From an uncultured Mycoplasmatota bacterium (GTDB lineage: Bacteria; Bacillota_I; Bacilli_A; RF39; UBA660): a stretch of 64,000 bases of DNA. The DNA lies in NCBI GenBank assembly GCA_900552495.1, contig URZY01000007.1, positions 15,181 through 79,180 of the forward strand, in the 5' to 3' direction. Below are positions 26,887-36,029 of the stretch, piece after piece. The notes beneath the pieces were generated by a model that had not been told where the DNA came from, did no database searches, and saw only the letters and a program-made list of their open reading frames with translations. Each line of letters opens with the position of its first letter. Position 1 is the stretch's first letter. The translations under genes and the position numbers were made by a program.

Positions 26887-26895
26887 TGGTATAAT
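26887..26895 (+). promoter_or_regulatory. Extended -10 promoter
   Basis: TGG-TATAAT (TATAAT at 26890-26895), 26 bases before the ATG of the small membrane protein, with AAGGAGG between. Confidence 0.6.
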
Positions 26896-26920
26896 AGTTA
26901 ATTGCAAAGGAGGTTTGTTT

Positions 26921-27259
26921 ATGGAACAAAAAATGGATGAATTAATTAAAAGTATTAACAATCTATCTGGTTTTTCATGGAGTGACTTAATTAGTCTGAT
27001 TGCTTTAATTGGTTCATGGATTACTATATTTTTTTTATTAAAAGAAAAGCAAGAAAACAATAGACCATATTTACAAATATCATTTGAATTAGTAAAATCA
27101 AATCTTACATGTATTGTATTAAGAAATGTTGGTAAAGTACCATTAGTATTAACAAATATACATTATGATGAAGAATTTATTAATCAACTTAATGAAAGAG
27201 ATAGAAAATACTTGAATGATAACAAAATTAAAAACCACATACTCAACATATTAGACTAG
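26921..27259 (+). CDS. Small membrane-anchored hypothetical protein
   Basis: 112 residues, with one helix at about 18-42 (DLISLIALIGSWITIFFLL) and a soluble C-terminal domain that begins RPYLQISFELV. This matches small membrane proteins of unknown role with an N-terminal anchor. ATG 26921 is seven bases after AAGGAGG. Whether it belongs to the mobile element is unclear. Confidence 0.7.
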   Translation: MEQKMDELIKSINNLSGFSWSDLISLIALIGSWITIFFLLKEKQENNRPYLQISFELVKSNLTCIVLRNVGKVPLVLTNIHYDEEFINQLNERDRKYLNDNKIKNHILNILD

Positions 27260-27267
27260 AAGATAAC

Positions 27268-29472
27268 TTACACATCTTTTATATTCTTTAATAATAATGT
27301 ATTAGCTATAACTGTCAAACTGCTTAATACCATTGCCAAACTTGCAATCATTGGATTTATAAAAATACCTATTGGTTTAAAGAACCCTATTGCTACTGGT
27401 ATCATCAACCCATTATAAAAGAATGCCCAAAATAAGTTTTGCTTTATATTACGCACCGTTTTTTTACTAATATTAATTAGGTTTAAAATAGAATGTAAAT
27501 CATTTTTAGTTAAAATAACATCTGCCGAATCAAGAGCGATATCCGTTCCACTCTGCACACTTACTCCAATATCAGCCTTAGCAAGTGCTGGACTATCATT
27601 TATTCCATCCCCGCACATCATTACTTTTTTACAATCTAATTTCATTTTTTTTATTATCTCAGCTTTCCCTACTGGAGAAACATCAGCTATAACTTTTGTA
27701 ATCTTCAATTCTGTAGCCACTTTTTTAGCAATTTCTTTATTATCACCTGTCAACATAATTGTTTGAATTTTCTGACTATTTAATTTTCCTATCACTTCTT
27801 TAGCATTTTCTCTTACAATATCATTAACACCAATTAAAGCAATGATTTCAGCATCCCTAATAACATAAACAATACTATTTCCTTGTAAAGATAATCTTTC
27901 CTCTTCTTTTACATATTCATTTTTAATACCATACTTGGTAACAATTTTTCTATTACCAAGAATTATTTTATGTTTTTGAATTTTCCCGACAATTCCATAA
28001 CCAGCTATATTTTCAACATCTCTAACAGGAAGTTTGCCTTGCTTTTTTTCAACCATATAATCTACAAATGCCTTTCCTATTGGATGCGTTGATTTTGCTT
28101 CCAAACTTCCAGCTAACCTTATTACTTCTTCATCTGCTAAATCACTATAATTCTGTATTTCTGATATTTTTAATTTTCCATAAGTTAAAGTCCCTGTCTT
28201 GTCGAAAACAACAGTATCAATTTTAGTAGCCATTTCTAATACTTCACTTTTCTTTACTAATATTCCATTACTAGCACAAATACCTTCACTTACAACCATT
28301 GCTAAAGGAGTGGCAAGACCCAAACTACAGGGACAAGCTACCACCAAAATTGTTACAAAAGAACTTACAGCAATAGAAATATCATAACCTAACAACAAAT
28401 ATCCACCAAATGATATAATTGCGATAGCCATAACTGCTGGTACAAAATATCCCGAAATCCTATCTGCAATCTTTGCTATCGGCGCTTTTATATTACTTGC
28501 CTCTAGCACCAACCTAACTATTTCTGACACTGTCGATTCCCTTCCAATTTTTTCTGCTCTATATCTTACAAAACCATCATAGTTAAAACTTCCCGCAATA
28601 ACTTTTTCTCCTACTTTTTTAACGCTAGGTTTACTTTCTCCAGTAATAAAAGTCTCATCTAAATGAGCCATTCCTTCTATAATTTCACCATCAACTGCAA
28701 TCTTCTCACCAGGTTTACTAATTAAAATATCACCCTTTTTTATTTCATCCAACGTAACAATTTTCTCTTTACCATCAATCTCAACAGACGCACACTGAGG
28801 CGTTATCTCTATTAACTTCTTTATTGCCTCCTTAGTTTTATCACTACTAATTCCCTCTAAAAATCTTCCCAACTTTATAAAATAAATTACAATCGCCGCT
28901 GACTCAAAATACAGATTATCTAAATAATCATAATCTCCATTTAATATCATCACTACTCCATATAAACTATATATAAAACTACTAAGTACTCCTATTGTTA
29001 CTAAAGTATCCATATTAGGAATTCTATGAATCAAATTTTTAAAGCCATTTTTTAAAATATCAAAACCATATATTAAAAATAAACTTGTTAAAACTAATAA
29101 TATAAATATATATTCAAATGAATTTTCCTTGGGATTAACAAAAGTAGGAATTCCAAACATATGCCCCATTGATATATATATCAAAATAAAAGCTAGTCCA
29201 GTAAAAATAACTAATTTAATTTTCTCATTCTTTACTTTTCTTTCTAACTTCAACTCCTTAAAAACACCTAAACTAACAAAGCCAGCTTGTTTAACATACC
29301 TTTCTATCTTTTCTTGATCCAAAATATTTTCATCATAATCAATCGTAGCATTTGCCATCACAAGATTTACACTAGCATTAATAATTCCGTTCTGTTTATT
29401 CAAATATTTTTCTAAGCCATTTGAACAAGCACTGCATGTCATTCCTTCTATTGATAAAATTATCTTTCTCAT
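27268..29472 (-). CDS. copA: Copper-exporting P1B-type ATPase
   Basis: Exports Cu+ across the membrane. 734 residues with one N-terminal metal-binding domain (GMTCSACSNG, Cys13 and Cys16), eight membrane helices, the ion-binding CPC motif (VACPCSLGLATP), the phosphorylation motif DKTGTLT and the hinge MCGDGINDSPAL. The CPC motif with HMA domain supports copper specificity. RBS AAGGAAG. It is the last gene of csoR-copZ-copA. Confidence 0.95.
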   Translation of the reverse strand: MRKIILSIEGMTCSACSNGLEKYLNKQNGIINASVNLVMANATIDYDENILDQEKIERYVKQAGFVSLGVFKELKLERKVKNEKIKLVIFTGLAFILIYISMGHMFGIPTFVNPKENSFEYIFILLVLTSLFLIYGFDILKNGFKNLIHRIPNMDTLVTIGVLSSFIYSLYGVVMILNGDYDYLDNLYFESAAIVIYFIKLGRFLEGISSDKTKEAIKKLIEITPQCASVEIDGKEKIVTLDEIKKGDILISKPGEKIAVDGEIIEGMAHLDETFITGESKPSVKKVGEKVIAGSFNYDGFVRYRAEKIGRESTVSEIVRLVLEASNIKAPIAKIADRISGYFVPAVMAIAIISFGGYLLLGYDISIAVSSFVTILVVACPCSLGLATPLAMVVSEGICASNGILVKKSEVLEMATKIDTVVFDKTGTLTYGKLKISEIQNYSDLADEEVIRLAGSLEAKSTHPIGKAFVDYMVEKKQGKLPVRDVENIAGYGIVGKIQKHKIILGNRKIVTKYGIKNEYVKEEERLSLQGNSIVYVIRDAEIIALIGVNDIVRENAKEVIGKLNSQKIQTIMLTGDNKEIAKKVATELKITKVIADVSPVGKAEIIKKMKLDCKKVMMCGDGINDSPALAKADIGVSVQSGTDIALDSADVILTKNDLHSILNLINISKKTVRNIKQNLFWAFFYNGLMIPVAIGFFKPIGIFINPMIASLAMVLSSLTVIANTLLLKNIKDV

Positions 29473-29474
29473 AA

Positions 29475-29684
29475 TTAATCTTCCTTTACTGTAAAACCAA
29501 GATCAGCTATTTTTTCTTCGATAGTCTTTTTATCAATTATTTTCTGAGCTTTTATAATAACAGTTCCATTTTCATGATTTGCTATAACGCCCCTAACACC
29601 ATCTATAGTACCTAATGCATTAACTATTCTTCTCTCACACCCTTCGCACATCATTCCTGAAACCAAAATTTTAATTTCTTGCAT
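29475..29684 (-). CDS. copZ: CopZ-like copper chaperone
   Basis: A 69-residue HMA domain with the metal-binding motif GMMCEGC. It delivers Cu+ to the ATPase or buffers it. The ATG at 29684 is eight bases after AAAGG. It lies directly before copA and after csoR, as in many Bacillota. Confidence 0.9.
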   Translation of the reverse strand: MQEIKILVSGMMCEGCERRIVNALGTIDGVRGVIANHENGTVIIKAQKIIDKKTIEEKIADLGFTVKED

Positions 29685-29722
29685 CTTCATCACCTTTCAT
29701 ATTCTATTAATTATCTTACAAA

Positions 29723-30016
29723 TTATTTATTAAATCTCTTAAATAAACTTATTAATTCATCAATTATCTCCAAATTACCATTTTTTAAATCTTTTGTCAC
29801 ACAAGAATGCAAATGCTCATCCAAAATTTGATTAGATAAGCTTTTAACAGAATTTTCAACTGCTGATAGTTGAATTAAAATATCATTACAATAACTATCA
29901 TTTTGAATCATTTTATTTATTCCGGTAAGCTGGCCTATTATTCTATTTATTCTATTACTAATTAATTTCTTTTCTTCATTTTTTCTTATTGTCTTCTTCT
30001 CAAAGCCTTCATTCAT
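29723..30016 (-). CDS. csoR: CsoR-family copper-sensing repressor
   Basis: 97 residues, all-helical. It carries the Cys-His-Cys copper ligands of CsoR: Cys in NDSYCNDIL, then His and Cys in EHLHSC. Copper binding releases the DNA. A near-ideal operator lies inside its own promoter. First gene of the copper operon. Confidence 0.92.
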   Translation of the reverse strand: MNEGFEKKTIRKNEEKKLISNRINRIIGQLTGINKMIQNDSYCNDILIQLSAVENSVKSLSNQILDEHLHSCVTKDLKNGNLEIIDELISLFKRFNK

Positions 30017-30033
30017 CTATATCACCACACAAT

Positions 30034-30062
30034 ATTATATACCCCTATGGGTATATTGTAAA
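30034..30062 (-). promoter_or_regulatory. Promoter with embedded CsoR operator
   Basis: On the minus strand TTTACA (30057-30062), 17-base spacer and TATAAT (30034-30039). The palindrome TATACCC-CTAT-GGGTATA (30038-30055), matching known CsoR boxes, fills the spacer, so bound CsoR would exclude RNA polymerase. Confidence 0.88.
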
Positions 30063-30072
30063 TCTGTTATTT

Positions 30073-30104
30073 AAAAAAAATAACTTACCAACCACTTGTA
30101 AGTC
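30073..30104 (-). terminator. Terminator after the acetyltransferase
   Basis: ACTTAC/GTAAGT stem with a T8 tail, between the GNAT gene and the csoR promoter. Confidence 0.65.
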
Positions 30105-30124
30105 ATTCTTCAATATAATCATCT

Positions 30125-30661
30125 TTAATTTTCTTTCAAGTTCTTTAATAAAATATGTCGTTTTATATTTTTATCTTTTTGATACCATGTTTTTATTTCA
30201 TAACCCATACTTTGCAAATTTCTTAAACTATACTCATTCCCAAATGTTACTTCCGCAATAACATTAGTAATACCTAATTTCTTTGCTCTTGTCTCTAAAT
30301 GCTCTACTAACAATTGTTGCAAGTGATTACCACGATATTCCGGCAATACAATGACTCCATCTATATCAGCACATTTCCCCGTAATATTAGGAATATAGCT
30401 GCTTATCTCTCTCATTCGATTTGATACTGATAGAAATACCCAAGCAATCATTTGCCCCTCGAAAAATGCTCCATATATTTCCCCATCATCAATTGGATTA
30501 TTCACAATACGCAAATAACTTTCCTCTTTAAAAGGTAAAAAATACCCCTTTTCATTTTCTAAAAACGCGTCAATAACTATATTTTGGATTCTATAAATAT
30601 CACCAACATCACTAGATGTACATAATCTTATTTCTAAATCCTGCTTATTCACCTTTTTCAT
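30125..30661 (-). CDS. GNAT-family N-acetyltransferase
   Basis: About 178 residues with the acetyl-CoA-binding segment VLPEYRGNHLQQLLVEHLE, the R/Q-x-x-G-x-G/A motif here as YRGNHL, and a typical GNAT C-terminal beta strand. The substrate is unknown. ATG 30661 follows GGGAGTAAAT. An earlier ATG at 30682 overlaps the Nudix stop and has no RBS. Confidence 0.82.
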   Translation of the reverse strand: MKKVNKQDLEIRLCTSSDVGDIYRIQNIVIDAFLENEKGYFLPFKEESYLRIVNNPIDDGEIYGAFFEGQMIAWVFLSVSNRMREISSYIPNITGKCADIDGVIVLPEYRGNHLQQLLVEHLETRAKKLGITNVIAEVTFGNEYSLRNLQSMGYEIKTWYQKDKNIKRHILLKNLKEN

Positions 30662-30674
30662 ATTTACTCCCATT

Positions 30675-31109
30675 TTACTCATAAAAATGCTTAATATTTT
30701 CTAAATCAAATATCTCTTTAACAAATTGATTCAAATTTGACAATCCCGCTATCTCTTTATTATATATATCCATTACAAAATCAATTGCTTTCCATTCATA
30801 ATGTCCCTCTTCATCATCTTCTACTAACACCTCATCAACAAAATCATATATAACATTTAAATGTGTATTACTATTTAATACATTTTCAAAAGGATAGACA
30901 AGTGTTACTAGCAACTTAGGATCAATTAAACTTATATTTGTTTCTTCCATACATTCCCTTTTTGCAGCCATAATAGGTGTTTCATTTTCTTCTATTTTCC
31001 CACCTATCCCATTCCAACAACCTTTATAAGGTTTTTTATTTCTTTTTACTAATAGTAACTTATCTCTTTTTTTATTAAATAACAGTACTACTACATAATT
31101 TTTATTCAT
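30675..31109 (-). CDS. Nudix hydrolase, MutT-like
   Basis: 144 residues with an intact Nudix box, GKIEENETPIMAAKREC followed by MEETNI, which fits Gx5Ex7REUxEExGU with Asn in place of the last Gly. Members near it in size act on 8-oxo-dGTP or related nucleotides. The ATG at 31109 follows AGGTGATTG. Coupled to the downstream acetyltransferase. Confidence 0.87.
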   Translation of the reverse strand: MNKNYVVVLLFNKKRDKLLLVKRNKKPYKGCWNGIGGKIEENETPIMAAKRECMEETNISLIDPKLLVTLVYPFENVLNSNTHLNVIYDFVDEVLVEDDEEGHYEWKAIDFVMDIYNKEIAGLSNLNQFVKEIFDLENIKHFYE

Positions 31110-31159
31110 AAACAATCACCTAAATATTAACACTTTCAATCAATTTCTAACGATTTCAA

Positions 31160-31606
31160 TTATCGCTTATCTTTCCATTCATGATACAAAATATCCTTTA
31201 ATACTAGCATACTATCAACTTCATTAAAGCCATATTCCTTCATCAATTTATTAAGCATTATTCTAATACTATGAGCATATTCCTCACTATCAACCATTCC
31301 CTGATATGAAGCTAGTATTGGATATTTTTTACTCCAAACTTTTGTCCAATCCGTTTTTGAAACTTTTCTTTCGTCTACACTATTTATTCCTTCTTCTATT
31401 TTTAAAATACTATCATCAAATTCAACCAACTCATCTAATTTTAAATTATAAAGTCCCGCTAACTCCTTTGCTTGATAAATATCTGGAACCGTTTCATTAG
31501 TCTCCCATTTAGAAATCGTCTGTCTACTTACACCTAGTTTTTCCGCAACTACCTCTTGAGTTAACCCCGCTTTTTTTCTTGCCTGCCAAAAACTATTTCC
31601 CAACAT
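31160..31606 (-). CDS. XRE-family HTH regulator with C-terminal helical domain
   Basis: 148 residues: an N-terminal HTH (QARKKAGLTQEVVAEKLGVS, then TISKWETNE) and a C-terminal helical region of unknown role. RBS AGAGGTGAT. An AAACT/AGTTT palindrome lies just upstream, suggesting autoregulation. Confidence 0.85.
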   Translation of the reverse strand: MLGNSFWQARKKAGLTQEVVAEKLGVSRQTISKWETNETVPDIYQAKELAGLYNLKLDELVEFDDSILKIEEGINSVDERKVSKTDWTKVWSKKYPILASYQGMVDSEEYAHSIRIMLNKLMKEYGFNEVDSMLVLKDILYHEWKDKR

Positions 31607-31618
31607 ATCATCACCTCT

Positions 31619-31629
31619 AAACTAAGTTT
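31619..31629. promoter_or_regulatory. Palindrome upstream of HTH gene
   Basis: AAACT-A-AGTTT begins 13 bases before the HTH start and overlaps its likely transcription start, as an autoregulatory operator would. Confidence 0.4.
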
Positions 31630-31693
31630 ACTAAAATATATCCCTAAATTCTACCATCTAAACTTTCCAAAAATGTCTACCAATCTTAACATA

Positions 31694-31993
31694 TTATTTT
31701 TTATAATAAATAATTTCTTTTCCCAAACTTTTAGCCAATTCAATTTCTTCTTTTGTACTAGAGCCAATATAATTATCTTCATTTACTACATAAATTGCAT
31801 CAGACAATTTAATTCTTTCCTTATGTATATCACCAAGTATCTTTTTTTCTCCATCTGTATAAGCATTCTCCTCTAAAGAAATTGGAAAGATTGGCATCAA
31901 AACAATATTTCCTTTAAATTCTAAAGCAATTGCTTCTTTAATCATTAAATCCCTAAACTTAAAACTTCCACACATTGTAACAATTTTCAACAT
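31694..31993 (-). CDS. Nucleoside 2-deoxyribosyltransferase-like protein
   Basis: 99 residues with the Rossmann-like start MLKIVTMCGSFKF, a segment ending VLMPIFP, and SDAIYVVNEDNYIGSST followed by EIELAKSLGK, the hallmarks of nucleoside 2-deoxyribosyltransferase-like/DUF4406 proteins. It is shorter than the enzymes (about 150). The ATG at 31993 is within the end of the HD gene's translation unit, so the two are coupled. Confidence 0.7.
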   Translation of the reverse strand: MLKIVTMCGSFKFRDLMIKEAIALEFKGNIVLMPIFPISLEENAYTDGEKKILGDIHKERIKLSDAIYVVNEDNYIGSSTKEEIELAKSLGKEIIYYKK

Positions 31994-31999
31994 TACCAC

Positions 32000-33508
32000 C
32001 TACTTCTTTTGATAAACATTTGCATACTCTACTTCGCCAGCCTCATCTTTAACAAAAGAATCTCTTGAAGTTATATGGTTCACTCTACAATATCTTTCCT
32101 TAAATTCTTCCTCATTCTTTAAAAGCGCTCGCATATCTTGCAGAAAAACTTTATATGTCATATCTTCAAAAAACATATTTTCTGGATTTTCTTCACTATA
32201 TTTTTTAGACAATCTATCAATTGTATAATTTAAATAATTTTCAATATTTTCCTCAGGCATCCTTTCCTTAGCCACAAAAAAGCTTCTAATAAATACAATA
32301 TCAATTCGCGTATTCCTATCAGCTGAAGAAATAAGTTTTCCATAAATACTTCTAGGATTATCTTCTTTTGATGAGCGATGATCCTCAATAGCTTCTTTAA
32401 TAACTAATCGTTCCTCATCAGTAAAAAAAGTTTTCATATTTTCATCGCTATAAAATCTATTAGCCGCAATTATTTCATGAATCTTGTGATTCTCATGCTT
32501 ACCTAAATCATGATATGCTGCAATTGCATAAATCAGATTAGGATCAAGTCCTAGTTTAAACGTATCATTCAAGGCAAAAGCTCTTCTAATAACCTCAACT
32601 ATATGAACAATCCCATGAGCCTTATCATTAACCTCATACTGTGGAAAAATAAATTCTTCAACATATTTTTTTAATTGGGGGTCAACCTCTTGCGTATAGT
32701 ATTCAAGTTCATCTATTCCACTAACCTTTAAAATACGTTTTCTATAAATATCAAAATCATCAATATCAATTACTTTTTCATTATAAGCTTCATATAAAGC
32801 CTCATCCAAAGAAAGTTCTGGTCTATTTTTACGAATCTTTTCAAATGTTTCCCTCAATTCCTCATCACTAATCAAATCAGCACTATTAATTCCATTAATT
32901 TTTATAAACATTCTATTAAATTCACTACGATTATCCAATATTCTTCCCAAATCTTCTAAAAACTTTTTATATTCTAAATCCTCAAAATACATTTTCTCAT
33001 TAGCATAACCTTTTTTACCAAATTTCTTTACCAAATGAGCATAAGATTCATCAATTATTTGCTTTAAATTAACTCCACTACCATGTTTAAGCCTATATTC
33101 ATAAGTTCTAATAAAGGGCTTTTCTAATTCTGTATTTCTATCCGCCGAAGAAACAATTTTTCCATAAATACTCCGCGGTTCATATGAAAGACTAGCACGA
33201 TGATCATAAACAGCCTCACTCATTACCAAAATCTCATCAGCAGTAAAGTACTTTTTTAATTCCTCATCAGCCAATAATATCTCAGCTGATACTTTTTCAT
33301 GATTAGCTGCATCAATAGAATGTCCAACATCATGATATGCAGCTATTACATAAACCATATCCAAATTTATATCTGGAACATTTTTAGCAAACGCTAGGCT
33401 CCTTCTTATAACATACTTAATGTGGTCTATTCCATGCCCCTTATCACTCTTATCATATCTTGGCAACACCTTTTCCTCAATATATTTTACTAATTTTTCA
33501 TTCACCAT
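32000..33508 (-). CDS. Tandem HD-domain phosphohydrolase
   Basis: 502 residues made of two homologous HD modules. Module 1 shows HGIDHIKYVIRR, then AYHDVGH (about 28-75); module 2 shows HGIVHIVEVIRR, then AYHDLGK (about 315-365), each with the following metal/phosphate residues (YDHRASLSYEPRSIYGK; EDHRSSKEDNPRSIYGK). The internal duplication is obvious. Both sites look intact. Substrate unknown; (d)NMP or cyclic nucleotide phosphohydrolysis is typical. ATG 33508 is seven bases after AAGGAG. It lies between a GNAT gene and a deoxyribosyltransferase-like gene. Confidence 0.85.
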   Translation of the reverse strand: MVNEKLVKYIEEKVLPRYDKSDKGHGIDHIKYVIRRSLAFAKNVPDINLDMVYVIAAYHDVGHSIDAANHEKVSAEILLADEELKKYFTADEILVMSEAVYDHRASLSYEPRSIYGKIVSSADRNTELEKPFIRTYEYRLKHGSGVNLKQIIDESYAHLVKKFGKKGYANEKMYFEDLEYKKFLEDLGRILDNRSEFNRMFIKINGINSADLISDEELRETFEKIRKNRPELSLDEALYEAYNEKVIDIDDFDIYRKRILKVSGIDELEYYTQEVDPQLKKYVEEFIFPQYEVNDKAHGIVHIVEVIRRAFALNDTFKLGLDPNLIYAIAAYHDLGKHENHKIHEIIAANRFYSDENMKTFFTDEERLVIKEAIEDHRSSKEDNPRSIYGKLISSADRNTRIDIVFIRSFFVAKERMPEENIENYLNYTIDRLSKKYSEENPENMFFEDMTYKVFLQDMRALLKNEEEFKERYCRVNHITSRDSFVKDEAGEVEYANVYQKK

Positions 33509-33559
33509 ACCCAAACTCCTTACTGCTCTACCATTTGTTTTACAAAACATCTACTTATT

Positions 33560-34117
33560 TTATTGATATTCCTCTCTAATAATTGAATAGCAGCAAATAT
33601 TATTACGTTTTCCATCCTTATCTACTACTCTATTTCTTAAAATTCCGTCTAGGTGCATCCCACTCTTCTGCATTATTTTTCCACTAGCAGTATTATTACT
33701 ATAATGTTTCGCACAGACAACCTCTGCTTCACACTCTTCAAATAAATACTTAATAACTCTCTTTAGCGCTTCTGTTCCATAACCATGCCCCCAAAATCTT
33801 TTTCCATAACAATAACCAACCTCAGCAACATCAAACTTAATACTTTCCTTATCAACAACATCAATTGTTCCAATAAGTTCATGACTACTTTTCAATTCCA
33901 CAATCCATCGAAAGGTATCCATATCAGCATACTCTTTTTCCCACATTTCATACAAAGCCTTTGTTTCATCAACATTTCTATGCCTCTCCCAAGGCAAAAA
34001 TCTTGGTACATCATCATTATTACACCAAGAATTAAAAGCCTCTTCCGCATCTGCTTTCTTCAATCTTCTAAGAACTAATCTCTCTGTCTCTAATTCCTTT
34101 GTTCCTAATAGTTTCAT
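33560..34117 (-). CDS. RimJ/RimL-like GNAT acetyltransferase
   Basis: 185 residues. TERLVLRRLKKADAEEAF at the N-terminus and the acetyl-CoA motif KRFWGHGYGTEALKRVI are characteristic of GNATs that acetylate N-termini or small amines. Length is normal. ATG 34117 follows GGAAGTGAG. First gene of the operon with the HD protein. Confidence 0.87.
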   Translation of the reverse strand: MKLLGTKELETERLVLRRLKKADAEEAFNSWCNNDDVPRFLPWERHRNVDETKALYEMWEKEYADMDTFRWIVELKSSHELIGTIDVVDKESIKFDVAEVGYCYGKRFWGHGYGTEALKRVIKYLFEECEAEVVCAKHYSNNTASGKIMQKSGMHLDGILRNRVVDKDGKRNNICCYSIIREEYQ

Positions 34118-34165
34118 CTTTCTCACTTCCAGACCACTTTAATAAATAATACATTAATCTACATA

Positions 34166-34174
34166 ATTATAACA
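34166..34174 (-). promoter_or_regulatory. Extended -10 promoter of the GNAT-HD operon
   Basis: The minus strand reads TG-T-TATAAT about 50 bases upstream of the acetyltransferase; no good -35. Confidence 0.5.
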
Positions 34175-34249
34175 AAAAAACCACTAACATAAAACCTTAT
34201 CGCCCAATTTTAACAATAATATTTTAATTATTAAAAATAACTTACCATC

Positions 34250-34272
34250 AAAAAAGGAAAGCTAAGCTTTCC
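34250..34272 (-). terminator. Terminator overlapping the next gene's stop
   Basis: GGAAAGC/GCTTTCC with a three-base loop and six T's on the minus strand. Confidence 0.8.
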
Positions 34273-35521
34273 AAAAAGTACAAATATTTTTATAATTATA
34301 TTTTAATTCACTATTTTCTAAAATTAAACTTAATCCAACTTCATCATTATAAAAATATACTTTATCTGAAACAACTACCAACATATCTTTACCAACTACT
34401 ACCCACTCTGAAATATCATCAAAACTAAATAATAATTCTGCCTTTTCTAAATTGTTTTTATTTACTCGATATATAGCATTTTCTGTTCTAAAATAATAAT
34501 ATTCTAAGATTTCTTTTACTTCTACAATATCATCATATATTTTATTTAATTCTTCAAGTTCTACCTTCAAACCAAAATATACTTCTTCCTCTAATAATAT
34601 GTTTGGTTCAACCGCTATCTTTTGACCATTTTTATAACTAATAAATTGCTCTTTCGCTGCCTCTAAAACCTCTATCTTTCCCTTCTTAGGATCTATAATA
34701 TACTGTTTTTTAGAACCGACATCTGTAACATATAATTTATCTTCAATAACCCCATTAAAATAATACTTAATACTAGTTTTTTCTTTAAACTTTATTGTTT
34801 TTGTTTCCCTCTTCTCAACATCGAAACAAACTATTTTCTCTATTCTACCACTATCTGAATCAATAACTGCCACAACATAATAATTAGAAACTAAATATGA
34901 ATATACATTATCATACTGATCATTATCTAAAAAGTCATAAACTTCCATTTCTTTGCTATTTAAAACATAAAGTCCCTTATAACGCCAAACTAAAAAACTA
35001 TAATCATCAATCAAACTTTCTTGATAGACTTTTATTTTTCTAGATCCAGTTCCAACCCATTCTGCCTTCTCATCCTTTTCCGACCACTTTGGATTATTAA
35101 AACCATCTTTTTTAACCTTTTCAATAATTTTATCAATATCTTTATTATTTATTTGTTTCAAATATGAATAGCTAACCTGCTTACCATCGTATAAACATCT
35201 AACATCAGTTACAAATTTATTTTTATAAATAGGGTAAATACATTTTAAATTATTTTCTTTATAACTTTTAATATCCTTTATAATTTTTTTCTTTCTAGAG
35301 GACGTCTCTGTAATATCAAATATAAAAGTATCTTTATCTTTATTTGTAACAATAAAATCATAACTTTTCTCTTTTTGGTTAATCCTTAATTTTTCTACTA
35401 CACTATAATTACCAATTTCATATTCCGTTACTCTTTCTGTCAATAATAAATCAGAAATTATCCATATTCCTAATACTAAGAAAAATAACCCTACTCCCCA
35501 TTTTAATAATTTTTTCATCAT
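34262..35521 (-). CDS. Hypothetical membrane-anchored, possible beta-propeller protein
   Basis: 419 residues, with one N-terminal helix (about 7-26) and a large extracytoplasmic part. Recurring short strands such as YVLNSKEMEVYDFL and KLYVTDVGSKKQYIID suggest a beta-propeller, but I cannot assign a family. No catalytic signature. Single-gene unit with terminator. Confidence 0.65.
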   Translation of the reverse strand: MMKKLLKWGVGLFFLVLGIWIISDLLLTERVTEYEIGNYSVVEKLRINQKEKSYDFIVTNKDKDTFIFDITETSSRKKKIIKDIKSYKENNLKCIYPIYKNKFVTDVRCLYDGKQVSYSYLKQINNKDIDKIIEKVKKDGFNNPKWSEKDEKAEWVGTGSRKIKVYQESLIDDYSFLVWRYKGLYVLNSKEMEVYDFLDNDQYDNVYSYLVSNYYVVAVIDSDSGRIEKIVCFDVEKRETKTIKFKEKTSIKYYFNGVIEDKLYVTDVGSKKQYIIDPKKGKIEVLEAAKEQFISYKNGQKIAVEPNILLEEEVYFGLKVELEELNKIYDDIVEVKEILEYYYFRTENAIYRVNKNNLEKAELLFSFDDISEWVVVGKDMLVVVSDKVYFYNDEVGLSLILENSELKYNYKNICTFWKA

Positions 35522-35544
35522 CTACTCACCAGCAATATTATAAC

Positions 35545-35568
35545 AAAAAAAAAGACTTCCATGAAGTC
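35545..35568 (-). terminator. Terminator of the PH-like gene
   Basis: GACTTC/GAAGTC hairpin followed by nine T's on the minus strand. Confidence 0.8.
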
Positions 35569-35571
35569 CTT

Positions 35572-36018
35572 TTATTCATGATATGATTCATAATTAGCAT
35601 ACTTTTTCTTTTCTTCTAACATATAAGAAGAAACCTCTGATTCAATCTCTACTAATGCCTCTTTCGAAATATTTGACAAAGTAATGAACTCTTTTATTGT
35701 ATCAATATATACTTTTCCCCAGATAATTCCACTAGATACTTTTAAATCATTAAACATATCTGGTGTGATAGAATTTAAGAAATATCCAAAAACAACTCTT
35801 TTTCTCCCAATTAATATTCTCTTGGATGTCAAGGTTATAACTGCTGTTCCCCAAATATTAAAAGGGCTATCATTCTTCTGCGCCGCAAAAGAATACAACG
35901 GTTTTTCTCCGGGATTTAAATGTTTCTCAACTATTGATGCATTTTGACGAAGTCGCCAAGCAATCGTCATCGGATGTCTTTCTTTGAATTTCAACACCTG
36001 TTCATATACTTTTCCCAT
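35572..36018 (-). CDS. Bacterial PH-domain-like protein
   Basis: 148 residues. The segment LYSFAAQKND, then GTAVITLTSKRILIGRK, with two beta hairpins and a C-terminal helix, looks like the bacterial PH domain. No enzymatic motif. It follows a thioredoxin-like gene by 11 bases and is probably co-transcribed with it. Confidence 0.7.
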   Translation of the reverse strand: MGKVYEQVLKFKERHPMTIAWRLRQNASIVEKHLNPGEKPLYSFAAQKNDSPFNIWGTAVITLTSKRILIGRKRVVFGYFLNSITPDMFNDLKVSSGIIWGKVYIDTIKEFITLSNISKEALVEIESEVSSYMLEEKKKYANYESYHE

Positions 36019-36029
36019 ATTTCTATCTC

